From NCBI GenBank assembly GCA_004556985.1, contig SFFC01000053.1:1-14866 (forward strand): a stretch of 14,866 bases of DNA, written 5' to 3'. The first letter of the stretch is position 1. Every line of letters begins with the position of its first letter. The position numbers were made by a program, and so were the translations under genes. A model generated the notes under the pieces. It had not been told where the DNA came from and did no database searches. It was given only the letters and a program-made list of their open reading frames with translations. Origin of the DNA: Clostridiales bacterium. GTDB lineage: Bacteria; Bacillota; Clostridia; Christensenellales; Aristaeellaceae. This document shows, piece by piece, positions 6,625 through 13,689 of this stretch.

Positions 6625-8315
6625 AAGTACCCTCGCCGCGCCATCAGCTCGTCATAGCTGCCCGTCTCCTCGACGCGCCCGTGGCGCAGGACGACGATAC
6701 CGTCATAGCGGCGAAGGAGGCTCTCCTCCAGCCTGTGCGTGACGACGATGCGCGTCAAGCCGTCGGCGCGCAGGATCGCGTCGGAGACGGCATAGGCCGT
6801 CTGCGCATCGAGCGCCGCCGTCGCCTCGTCCGCCAGCAGCACGGCGCTCTGGCGCAGCAGGCTGCGCGCGATGCTGATGCGCTGGCGCTCGCCGCCGGAG
6901 AGCTCGCTGCCGTTCTCGCCGCAAAGCATATCCTCCCCGCGCCGCGCAACCAGCTCCGTCAGGCCGGAGAGCGCAATCGCCCGGTCGACGGCCTCCTTCG
7001 GGAACTCCGAGAACATCGTGATGTTGTCGCGGATGGAGGCGTTGAAGACGAAGACGCTCTGCTCGACGCTGGAGATGAGGTCGTAGAGCGAGTCGCTCCC
7101 GATGCCCCGCAGCTCGCGCCCGTCGTAGAGGATGTCGCCCGCATAGCCGCCGTGCGCGCCCAGCAGCAGGCTCAGCAGCGTCGACTTGCCGCTGCCCGAG
7201 CCGCCGACCACCGCGTAGCAGCCGCCGGCCGCAAAGCGCAGGTCGATATCTGCAAGCACGGTCTGCCCCGGCTCATACCCGAAGGACAGATGCCTCACCT
7301 CGATGCCCTGATGAAGCGCGCGCCCGATGGGCTCGCCCTCGTCGCGCCGGCTCTGCGCCAGCGCGCTGCCCAGCTTATCCATCAGCGTCAGCGCGGCCTT
7401 CCGCCCCGCGAGGATCCCCGGGATCTCCGCAATCGGCGAAATGACGAAGTTCATCAGGTTCACGAACATCAGCACGACGCCCGCCGTGATCTGCTCCCCC
7501 CGCAGCGCCAGCCACGCGCCCGCCAGGAACACGCCGAACTGCGCCACAAACCCCGCCAGCGAGCCCAGGCCCGAAACGGCCGTCTGAATCCGGCTGCGGC
7601 GGCATTTTTCCGCCTCGGTTTCCCCGCAGCAGCGGGCAAAGAGCGCGCTCATCGCCCGCTCCGCGCGGAAGCCCTTGATCACGGAGAAGCCCGTCAGGCA
7701 GTCCTTGAGCATCGCCAGCAGCTCCGCGTTGCGCCGGGAGACAGCCTCCTCCGCGCGGGAGAGGCGGCTGCCCGCCAGCAGCGAGGCGGCAAACGGCAGC
7801 GCCGAGAGGCCGACGGCGATGGCCGTGAGCAGCGGGCTGTAGGCGAGCATCATGGTGAGCGCGCCCGCAAAGAGCACAACGTTGTTGATCAGCTTGAACT
7901 GCCTGCGCAGATAGTTTTCCTCGATCACCGCCGCGTCGTTGGAAAAGGCCGAGATATAGGTGGAGGCCCCTTCCTCGCGAAACGCCGCCATGCCCTTCTG
8001 CGTCAGGCGGTCAAAGGCGTATTCCCGGTACTGGCGCATGGCCCGCTCCATAAACCGCGGCTCGAAAAACCAGTTGACCGCGATCAGCACCACCAGCGCG
8101 GCGAGCACGGCCAGCGTCATGGCCGCGCTTTTGGTGAGCGGCCATGCGCCCGCCGCGCCGGACATGGTGTCGATGAGCTGCTGCATGACGAACGAAATGA
8201 CCAGGTTGATACACGTCAGCAGCAGCGAGGAGGCCGCCGTCATGGCGAAATGAAGCCGGTTGCCGGCGTAGAACTGCGCCGTCAGCGCGCGGCAGGCGTC
8301 CGTTTTCTTCTTCAT
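6597..8315 (-). CDS. ABC exporter, fused membrane and ATPase domains
   Basis: A 572-residue half-transporter of the exporter type: an N-terminal domain of about six membrane helices (roughly 20-300), then an ATPase domain with Walker A GGSGSGKST (about 370-378), signature LSGGERQR (about 470), Walker B LLADEATAALD (about 493-503) with the catalytic Glu, and the switch His in VVTHR (about 526). All key residues are present, so it should be active, as a homodimer or with a partner elsewhere. Substrate cannot be read. Start ATG 8315 (MKKKTDACRAL) is preferred over the upstream ATG of the open frame because it overlaps the regulator stop as ATGA (8312-8315) and has AAGGAAA before it. Coupling to an XRE regulator suggests an inducible efflux or peptide-export module. 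Confidence 0.93.
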   Translation of the reverse strand: MKKKTDACRALTAQFYAGNRLHFAMTAASSLLLTCINLVISFVMQQLIDTMSGAAGAWPLTKSAAMTLAVLAALVVLIAVNWFFEPRFMERAMRQYREYAFDRLTQKGMAAFREEGASTYISAFSNDAAVIEENYLRRQFKLINNVVLFAGALTMMLAYSPLLTAIAVGLSALPFAASLLAGSRLSRAEEAVSRRNAELLAMLKDCLTGFSVIKGFRAERAMSALFARCCGETEAEKCRRSRIQTAVSGLGSLAGFVAQFGVFLAGAWLALRGEQITAGVVLMFVNLMNFVISPIAEIPGILAGRKAALTLMDKLGSALAQSRRDEGEPIGRALHQGIEVRHLSFGYEPGQTVLADIDLRFAAGGCYAVVGGSGSGKSTLLSLLLGAHGGYAGDILYDGRELRGIGSDSLYDLISSVEQSVFVFNASIRDNITMFSEFPKEAVDRAIALSGLTELVARRGEDMLCGENGSELSGGERQRISIARSLLRQSAVLLADEATAALDAQTAYAVSDAILRADGLTRIVVTHRLEESLLRRYDGIVVLRHGRVEETGSYDELMARRGYFYSLCVAAA

Positions 8316-9388
8316 GGTGCATTTTTTCCTTCCAGGCGCCTGAGCATGGCTGCAAGCGCGTCGCTGTTTTGCTGGCTGACGATATCCCATATTCCCCGGA
8401 TGGCCGATTCCCCGGTATCGTCGTAAAATTGATAGCCCTGAATCGGCGCGAAGCGGATGCTGCTCTCCCGCCTGGCCGGCGAGGCATCGAAGCGCCGCGC
8501 GCAGTCAAGGGCCTGCAGGAGCTCTGTTTCGGTTTCCTCCGTCCGTCCGTTTTCATGCAGAATGGTCGCCCTGACCGCGTGCAGCAGCGCCAGCAGCTTG
8601 GTGATGTAGCTCCCGCCCGAGCGGGGTAGCAGCCCGCCAAACACGCCCAGCAGCCAGTCGCACATCGCCAGCTTTTCGCCATTCTCCCCCTGCTCCTCCA
8701 GGATGTTCAGCATGTCGACGGAGGCGTTGAACAGATGAAGCAGCGTAAAGAGAAACGCCTTGGCGGTGTATTCCCGCGCCTCCTCGCGGCGGCCCAGCTC
8801 CCGCAGGCAGAAGCCGATCTCCCGGTCGTTGACGTGCATGACGTTGTCCCGGCGCAGCAGCGCGATCGCCGTCTCATACTCCCCCAGAATGAGGTGGCTG
8901 CGCGCAATGTCGCAGCGGAGGGAAACCTCGCTGATCTCCTCGTCGGAGTTCTGCTCCAGGAGCGTGAGCGCGCGCGCGTACAGCGTCTGTGCGCGGCGAA
9001 TCAGCGCGGAGTCGCCGCGCTCAAAGCCGGCGTGCATAAAGACTGCCGCGCTCTCAAAGACGACGGCAAAGGCATTCGGGTAGTGGCGCAGCGCCCGCTC
9101 TGCCTCGGCCATCGCCTCGTCGTAGCGCTTCTCCTTGCCCAGCGCCTTGATGCTCGCAGCAGATTCGCCCATGCCGCGCTTCTCCCAGCCATAGCCCAGC
9201 AGCACGTCGACCGACGAGCCGAAGAACTCCGCCAGCTCCGGCAGCAGCTGCATGTCGGGGCAGCAGCCGCCCTTCTCCCACTTGCTGACCGCGCCAACCG
9301 TCACGCCCATCGCCTGCGCGAGCTGCTCCTGCGTCAGGCCGCGCGCCTTGCGCAGGGCCTGAATGTTCTCTCCCAGCCGGATCTTCAT
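8312..9388 (-). CDS. XRE-family regulator with helical-repeat C-terminus
   Basis: This 358-residue protein has an N-terminal helix-turn-helix of the Cro/C1 type: IRLGENIQALRKARGLTQEQ, then LAQAMGVTVGAVSKWEKG, ending SSVDVLLGYG (about residues 3-65). The rest is Ala/Leu/Glu-rich antiparallel helices with TPR-like spacing (for example YDEAMAEAERALRHYPNA), as in regulators that sense a peptide or protein ligand; no ligand can be named. The start at ATG 9388 has AGGGGG upstream, and the next ATG upstream (9412) falls in the -10 box, which rules it out. It is the first gene of a two-gene operon with the ABC exporter, the common arrangement for a local regulator of that exporter. Confidence 0.9.
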   Translation of the reverse strand: MKIRLGENIQALRKARGLTQEQLAQAMGVTVGAVSKWEKGGCCPDMQLLPELAEFFGSSVDVLLGYGWEKRGMGESAASIKALGKEKRYDEAMAEAERALRHYPNAFAVVFESAAVFMHAGFERGDSALIRRAQTLYARALTLLEQNSDEEISEVSLRCDIARSHLILGEYETAIALLRRDNVMHVNDREIGFCLRELGRREEAREYTAKAFLFTLLHLFNASVDMLNILEEQGENGEKLAMCDWLLGVFGGLLPRSGGSYITKLLALLHAVRATILHENGRTEETETELLQALDCARRFDASPARRESSIRFAPIQGYQFYDDTGESAIRGIWDIVSQQNSDALAAMLRRLEGKNAP

Positions 9389-9410
9389 GCGCTTTCCCCC
9401 TTCTGCCTGC

Positions 9411-9439
9411 ATTATACAGGAGCAGCGCGCGCGCTTCAA
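9411..9439 (-). promoter_or_regulatory. Promoter of the regulator-ABC exporter operon
   Basis: A minus-strand TTGAAG (9434-9439), a 17-bp spacer and a perfect TATAAT (9411-9416). The expected start is near 9404, leaving a leader of only about 16 nt that is just long enough to carry the ribosome binding site. It is a strong-looking sigma-A-type promoter. Confidence 0.75.
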
Positions 9440-9456
9440 CGCACCGGTTTTCTATT

Positions 9457-9478
9457 TTGGAAATTGTTTTCTTTCCAA
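9457..9478. promoter_or_regulatory. Inverted repeat upstream of the regulator-ABC promoter, candidate operator
   Basis: TTGGAAA (9457-9463) and TTTCCAA (9472-9478) form a perfect 7-bp inverted repeat with an 8-bp spacer in an AT-rich island. It lies about 18 bp upstream of the -35 box, a position that suits an activator better than a roadblock repressor. It could equally be a chance palindrome. Confidence 0.35.
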
Positions 9479-9540
9479 CCAGTAAAATTCCGTCGTTCCC
9501 GCAGCCCTTGACAGGGCCGGCTATCCCCCGCCGGACACCG

Positions 9541-9684
9541 ATGCCGCGCGCCATACGCGCCTACGAGCGTGCGGGCTTCGTGCGCGGGGGCGTGCTGCGC
9601 GATGCCATCCGCGATGGGGATGGCTTTGCCGACGACATCCTGTTGAGCATGCTTGAGACAGAAGGGCGCGCGCTGCGGCGGTAA
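9541..9684 (+). pseudogene. Remnant of a GNAT acetyltransferase (C-terminal end only)
   Basis: The plus-strand frame from 9541 to the TAA at 9684 encodes PRAIRAYERAGFVRGGVLRD then AIRDGDGFADDILLSMLETE, the typical end of a GNAT acetyltransferase: the RAIRAYERAGF helix and strand that close the acetyl-CoA fold, then G-V-L-R-D and a D-D-I-L-L-S-M-L strand. About 47 residues remain of a family that is usually 150-180 long. The upstream part of the same frame (from the ATG at 9457) does not look like the family, and the missing acetyl-CoA loop (Q/RxxGxG/A) is not found in any nearby frame. I read it as a decayed gene whose front was lost by deletion. Confidence 0.65.
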
Positions 9685-9723
9685 ATCCGCAAGGGCTCCA
9701 TCTGAATGAGAATGGAGACATGA

Positions 9724-9756
9724 AAAGGAACGGCCCCGATCCAGAGCCGTTCCTTT
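9724..9756. terminator. Hairpin terminator between the GNAT remnant and the VanZ-like gene
   Basis: AAAGGAACGGC (9724-9734) pairs over 11 bp with GCCGTTCCTTT (9746-9756), loop 11 nt. The minus-strand continuation is TTCATG after the stem's own TTT run, and the plus-strand side ends TTTG, so it may serve both directions. It would end the glyS operon. Confidence 0.65.
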
Positions 9757-9795
9757 GTCCATTCTGCCTGTATTTGATTTTCCCCTTGCAGGGCG

Positions 9796-10200
9796 TCAGC
9801 CTCTGATCCTATGATAAATCCAGCCGACCAGCATCGCGATGAGCCGGTATACGGTGTACACTGCGAAGAAGAGCAGGACGCCGTTGAGCCCGGCCACCAC
9901 ATCGGCAAAGTCCATCTCTCCCGTGCCGGAAATCTTCTGCCCGATCTCAATGGCGAAGCCCAATACCGTCATGACGGTGAAGACATAGATGAAGGAGATC
10001 GCGGTGATGCTCCATTTTGCGAGGCGCTTGAATACGAGATGCACCATGAAGAACAGCAGCATGCCCAGAATCGCCATGATGACAAAATGCAATTCCTTGT
10101 CGCCCAGCTGCAGCTCAAAGCTGTCGTTCAGACGGAGCAGTGATTCATGAAACTGCGCCGCAATCGTCGTCAGCTCCCGCAATACCGCCTCAAACCTCAC
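9796..10200 (-). CDS. VanZ-like membrane protein following glyS
   Basis: A small membrane protein of 134 residues from the GTG at 10200; GAGGAGG (10208-10214) is 7 nt before that GTG but only 1 nt before the ATG at 10206, so GTG is preferred. A soluble N-terminal helix (about 1-36) precedes three membrane segments (about 40-58, 64-86, 104-126). The segment F-A-I-E-I-G-Q-K-I-S-G-T-G-E-M-D-F-A-D-V-V-A-G-L-N-G recalls the VanZ-like pattern (E-x-x-Q, then D-x-x-D and N-x-x-G). VanZ relatives affect teicoplanin resistance in some hosts, but most are uncharacterised. The gene starts 42 nt after glyS with no terminator between, so it probably shares the T-box message. Confidence 0.75.
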   Translation of the reverse strand: MRFEAVLRELTTIAAQFHESLLRLNDSFELQLGDKELHFVIMAILGMLLFFMVHLVFKRLAKWSITAISFIYVFTVMTVLGFAIEIGQKISGTGEMDFADVVAGLNGVLLFFAVYTVYRLIAMLVGWIYHRIRG

Positions 10201-10242
10201 ACGCATGCCTCCTCATTCCGTTCGCCTTCTGCCGGACGCCGA

Positions 10243-11640
10243 TCAATACTCAATCTTCTTCTGGATGTAGGCGACCAGGTCGTCGATATGCACCTTGTCC
10301 TGCTCCATCGTGTCGCGGTCGCGAACGGTGACGATGCCGGTCTCCAGCGTGTCGAAGTCGACGGTCACGCACATCGGCGTGCCGATCTCGTCCTGGCGGC
10401 GATAGCGCTTGCCGATGGAGCCAGTCTCATCGTAATCGACCATGAAGTGCTTGCTGAGCATGTCGTAGACCTCGCCGGCCTTCTCGCCCAGCTTGTTCTT
10501 CTGCAGCGGCAGCACAGCGCACTTGTACGGCGCCAGCGCCGGATGGAAGTGCATGACGACGCGCATGTCGCCGTCCTCGAGCTGCTGCTCCTCGTAGGCC
10601 TCGCACAGGAACGCCAGCGCAGCGCGATCCGCGCCCAGCGACGGCTCGATGACATAGGGGATGACCTTCTCGCCCGTGGTCGGGTTGAGGTATTCCATGC
10701 TCTTGCCGGAGGTCGTCTGATGCGCCTTGAGGTCGAAGTCTGTGCGGTCGGCGACGCCCCAGAGCTCGCCCCAGCCGAACGGGAAGAGATACTCGAAGTC
10801 CGTCGTCGCTTTGGAATAGTGCGCCAGCTCCTCGGGCTTGTGGTCGCGCAGGCGCAGATGCTCCTCGCTGATGCCCAGGCCCAGCAGCCAGTCACGGCAG
10901 TAGCTGCGCCAGTAGGCGAACCACTCGAGATCCGTGCCCGGCATGCAGAAGAACTCGAGCTCCATCTGCTCGAACTCGCGGATGCGGAAGATGAAGTTGC
11001 CCGGGGTGATCTCGTTGCGGAAGCTCTTGCCCACCTGGCAAACGCCGAAGGGCAGCTTGCGGCGCGTCGTGCGCGCGACGTTGGGGAAGTTGACGAAGAT
11101 GCCCTGTGCGGTCTCCGGGCGCAGATAGATCTCGTTGCTCGCGTCCTCGGTCACGCCCTGATGGGTCTTGAACATCATGTTGAACTTGCGGATGCCGGTG
11201 AAATCGTGCTTGCCGCAGGTCGGGCAGGGAATGTTCTTCTCCTCGATGAAGGCCTCGAGCTGCTCGTTGCTCCAGCCGTCGGCCTCAACCTCCTGGTTGT
11301 TGGCCTTCGCCCAGTCCTCGATGAGCTTGTCCGCGCGGAAGCGCGCCTTGCAGGCCTTGCAGTCCATCAGCGGATCGTTGAAGTTGCCGACGTGGCCGGA
11401 GGCCACCCAGACCTGCCGGTTCATCAGAATCGCGCAGTCGATGCCGACGTTGTACTTGTTCTCCTGCACGAACTTCTTCCACCAGGCGCGCTTGACGTTG
11501 TTCTTGAATTCCACGCCCAGCGGGCCGTAGTCCCAGCTGTTGGCCAGGCCGCCATAGATCTCGCTGCCCGGGAAGATGAAGCCGCGGCTCTTGCACAGCG
11601 CCACCAGCTTGTCCATCATGTCGTTCTGCACCTTTGCCAT
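10243..11640 (-). CDS. glyS: Glycyl-tRNA synthetase, single-chain dimeric type
   Basis: This class II synthetase charges tRNA(Gly). The 465-residue product is the one-chain homodimer type, not the GlyQ/GlyS two-subunit type. It begins MAKVQNDMMDKLVALCKSRG; the ATG at 11640 has GAAAGGAG 7 nt upstream. Visible landmarks: GSEIYGGLANSWDYGPLG near the N-terminus, two Cys pairs (CKAC and CPTC) of a zinc-like insertion, PETAQGIFVNF, motif 2 in FRNEITPGNFIFRIREFEQM, and motif 3 in EPSLGADRAALAFL. The C-terminal anticodon-binding domain (from about 360, HFHPALAPYKCAVLPLQKNK) ends with IDDLVAYIQKKIEY. It is preceded by its own promoter and a T-box, so expression should follow the charging state of tRNA(Gly). 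Confidence 0.97.
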   Translation of the reverse strand: MAKVQNDMMDKLVALCKSRGFIFPGSEIYGGLANSWDYGPLGVEFKNNVKRAWWKKFVQENKYNVGIDCAILMNRQVWVASGHVGNFNDPLMDCKACKARFRADKLIEDWAKANNQEVEADGWSNEQLEAFIEEKNIPCPTCGKHDFTGIRKFNMMFKTHQGVTEDASNEIYLRPETAQGIFVNFPNVARTTRRKLPFGVCQVGKSFRNEITPGNFIFRIREFEQMELEFFCMPGTDLEWFAYWRSYCRDWLLGLGISEEHLRLRDHKPEELAHYSKATTDFEYLFPFGWGELWGVADRTDFDLKAHQTTSGKSMEYLNPTTGEKVIPYVIEPSLGADRAALAFLCEAYEEQQLEDGDMRVVMHFHPALAPYKCAVLPLQKNKLGEKAGEVYDMLSKHFMVDYDETGSIGKRYRRQDEIGTPMCVTVDFDTLETGIVTVRDRDTMEQDKVHIDDLVAYIQKKIEY

Positions 11641-11672
11641 GAGAAATCTCCTTTCTTCTGCGCGGGGCAGAC

Positions 11673-11840
11673 AAAAACCGCGCGAAGACGCCGCCCCGAA
11701 TCCTCCGCCTTCGCCTGGATTCAAGGGACGAAAGTTGTCTTCCGCGGTTCCACCCTTGTTGACGCGCGAACAGCGCGTCCACTTTTTTGTATGCTCCTGA
11801 TGCGCCCGCTCCGGGATGCCAACCCCATCCGCGCGATTGC
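11673..11840 (-). promoter_or_regulatory. T-box riboswitch leader of glyS (glycine)
   Basis: The conserved T-box core AAGGGTGGAACCGCGG is at 11742-11757 on the minus strand. AAGGG (11753-11757) pairs with CCCTT (11723-11727) as the antiterminator around the UGGAACC bulge, whose A fits the U discriminator of tRNA(Gly). The competing terminator uses AACCGCGGAAGAC (11737-11749) with GTCTTC-G-CGCGGTT (11676-11689, one bulged G) followed by TTT to 11673. Stem III is GACGCGC/GCGCGTC (11761-11779). A GGC specifier candidate followed by A is at 11818-11820. Between the inferred start and stem III only about 60 nt remain for stem I and the linker, shorter than in standard T-boxes. The terminator loop holds its own hairpin GAATCC/GGATTC (11698-11722). 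Confidence 0.93.
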
Positions 11841-11846
11841 AACGCT

Positions 11847-11875
11847 ATCATACTAAAGAAAACGGGTTTTGTCAA
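11847..11875 (-). promoter_or_regulatory. Promoter of the glyS operon
   Basis: A perfect TTGACA (11870-11875), a 17-bp spacer and TATGAT (11847-11852) on the minus strand give a start near 11840. The -35 box overlaps the stop codon of the upstream nuclease-domain gene, so glyS is independently transcribed from the end of that gene. Confidence 0.85.
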
Positions 11876-12492
11876 GCGCTTTCCCGATGTCTTGGCCGTC
11901 TTCCGCTGCGCTTCATCATGCGCGAAAGCCAGGCGCCGTCCCACAGGTGTACGCCTGTGGAGGCGGCGAGCTCCCGGGCCGCGCGCGTGAATTCCCCCGG
12001 GCAGACGACGGCCGCCTCGTCGCAGCCGTAAAACTGCGCGCCGGCGTAGGCCTCCTGCACGGCGAAGTTGCCGACCGTCCCCTCGTAGTTCTTGCACTGG
12101 ATGGCGTAGCGCTTTCCGTTGCGCGTCGCCAGGATGTCGACGCCCTGGTCGCCGCTGGCGCGCGTCAGCTCGATCTCGCGAAAGCCGTTATCCTGCAGCA
12201 CCTGCGCCAGATACGCCTCGAATTCCACGCCCGTCAGGCGCAGGCACTGCGCCGCGCGCCGGTGCTTCCCGCCGCGCAGGCGCAGAAGGCGCACAAATGG
12301 GAAGGCCAGCGCGCGCGCAAGCAGCCGCAAAAGCGCCAGCAGCCCCTGCCCGATCAGGCGCAAAAGCGAGAGCAGCCCCCGCCCAATCAGCGCAAACAGC
12401 GACGAGACGCCCTCGCAGAGCGCGTCAATGAGCGTCAGCAGCGCGTCCGCAGCAGCGCCTGCGAGGCTGCGTTTCTTTTTTCTTTTGGCCAA
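11872..12492 (-). CDS. Mrr-type PD-(D/E)XK nuclease-domain protein with amphipathic N-terminus
   Basis: The 206-residue product starts at TTG 12492 with GGAG 10 nt upstream. The C-terminal half is an Mrr_cat-type restriction-endonuclease fold: GVEFEAYLAQVL (E90/E92), GDQGVDILA (D119) and YAIQCKNY (Q132, K134), so the catalytic D and QxK are intact. The N-terminus is very basic (KRKKKR) and then amphipathic, with three 11-residue repeats (LIGRGLLSLLR, LIGQGLLALLR, LLARALAFPFV; residues 35-67). It could lie on the inner membrane face or span it. Such solitary domains are often called restriction endonucleases, but no methyltransferase or specificity subunit is here, so a role in restriction is unproven. 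It sits 18 nt after ispDF and is probably co-transcribed with it. Confidence 0.85.
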   Translation of the reverse strand: MAKRKKKRSLAGAAADALLTLIDALCEGVSSLFALIGRGLLSLLRLIGQGLLALLRLLARALAFPFVRLLRLRGGKHRRAAQCLRLTGVEFEAYLAQVLQDNGFREIELTRASGDQGVDILATRNGKRYAIQCKNYEGTVGNFAVQEAYAGAQFYGCDEAAVVCPGEFTRAARELAASTGVHLWDGAWLSRMMKRSGRRPRHRESA

Positions 12493-12510
12493 TGGTGATA
12501 TGCTCCATTC

Positions 12511-13689
12511 TTATGCCTTGACAATGCAGGCGACCGCGTGGCTGGAGATACCCAGCCCCTCGCCCTCAAAGCCGAGCTTTTCGGTCGTCGTCGCCTTGAT
12601 GTTCACGCAGTCGGAATCGACCTTGAGGTGCGCGGCGACGTTTTCGCGCATCTGCTCGATGTAGTCCTTGAGCTTGGGGCGCTGGCAGATGATCGTCACA
12701 TCGACATTGCCCACGGCATAGCCCTTCTGCTCAAGCAGCGAGACGACATGGTCGAGCAGCCTGCCGGAATCCGCGCCCGCATAGGCGGGATCGGTGTCCG
12801 GAAAATGCCGCCCGATGTCGCCCAGCGCCGCCGCGCCCAGCAGTGCGTCCATCAGCGCATGCAGCGCGACATCCGCGTCGCTATGGCCCAGCAGCCCCAG
12901 CGTATAGGGCACCTCCACCCCGCAGAGGATCAGCTTTCTCCCCTCGACAAGCCTGTGAACGTCGTATCCGTGACCGATGCGCAGCATGTTCGTCTCCTCC
13001 TTCGTCCTCCCCTCGCGCCGCAGGATCACCTGCCCGGCGAGCAGCATGTCCTCCGGCGTCGTCAGCTTGATGTTCTCCACGTCGCCCTCGGTCAGGCGCA
13101 CGCGGCGCCCGGCCCATTCGGCGAGCATCGCGTCGTCCGTCGCGCGCTCCGTGCCCTGCGCAAAGCGCGCATGCGCCTCGCGGATCAGCCGCGCGTCAAA
13201 CGTCTGCGGCGTCTGCACGGCGCGCAGATCATCGCGCCGGGGCGTGTCGACGACGACGCCCTCCGCGTCCACGCGCTTGACCGTGTCCTTGAGCATGACT
13301 GCCGCCACACCGCTGCCGAAGCGCTGCGCGCTCTTTATCGTCCGCTCGATGACCGCGCGCGTCACCAGCGGGCGCGCGCCGTCGTGAATTGCGATCACGT
13401 CCGCCGCCGGGTTGACCGCCTGCAGCCCGCGATACACGCTCTCCTGCCTGTCCGCGCCGCCCAGGGTCAGCGCGGCGCCGACGCCAAAGCGCGCAAACAG
13501 AGCGCGCATCTCGGGAAGATCGTCCTCGCCCGTGACGACGACGATGCCGCCGTCAAACAGGCCGGTTTCCTCAAACGCGCGCACCGTCCGCACGATCACC
13601 GGCACGCCCGCCAGCGGAGCGAGCACCTTGTTGCGCCCCAGCCCCATGCGGCTGCCCCGGCCCGCCGCCACGATCACCGCCGCGTTCAT
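12511..13689 (-). CDS. ispDF: IspDF, fused MEP-pathway enzyme
   Basis: One 392-residue chain joins two isoprenoid-precursor enzymes. Residues about 1-225 are IspD (MEP cytidylyltransferase): AAVIVAAGRGSRMGLGRNKV nucleotide site, IHDGARPLV, DTPRRDDLRAVQTPQTF and the closing NIKLTTPEDMLLA. Residues about 235-392 are IspF (MECDP synthase): MLRIGHGYDVHRL with the metal-binding D and H, GLLGHSDADVALHALMDALL, GDIGRHFPDTDP and NIKATTTEKLGFEGEGLG. The intervening enzyme IspE is not in the window. The start ATG 13689 overlaps the rqcP stop by one base (TGATG) and has GGGGGA upstream; a GTG one codon earlier (13692) is possible. It is the third gene in the run of four and is translationally coupled to rqcP. 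Confidence 0.96.
   Translation of the reverse strand: MNAAVIVAAGRGSRMGLGRNKVLAPLAGVPVIVRTVRAFEETGLFDGGIVVVTGEDDLPEMRALFARFGVGAALTLGGADRQESVYRGLQAVNPAADVIAIHDGARPLVTRAVIERTIKSAQRFGSGVAAVMLKDTVKRVDAEGVVVDTPRRDDLRAVQTPQTFDARLIREAHARFAQGTERATDDAMLAEWAGRRVRLTEGDVENIKLTTPEDMLLAGQVILRREGRTKEETNMLRIGHGYDVHRLVEGRKLILCGVEVPYTLGLLGHSDADVALHALMDALLGAAALGDIGRHFPDTDPAYAGADSGRLLDHVVSLLEQKGYAVGNVDVTIICQRPKLKDYIEQMRENVAAHLKVDSDCVNIKATTTEKLGFEGEGLGISSHAVACIVKA

Noticed and set aside
6681..8426. Plus-strand open frame of 581 codons opposite the ABC exporter
   Set aside because: A shadow of the exporter gene; low-complexity Arg/Ala/His composition and no start signal.
10147..11856. Plus-strand open frame of 569 codons opposite glyS
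   Set aside because: The minus strand encodes a full glycyl-tRNA synthetase with all motifs; the plus frame also runs through the T-box leader.
11786..11857. GTATG/CATAC pairing (11853-11857 region with 11790-11794) as the base of a full-length T-box stem I
   Set aside because: It would require transcription to start upstream of a near-perfect promoter whose -10 box it overlaps; a 5-bp match can arise by chance.
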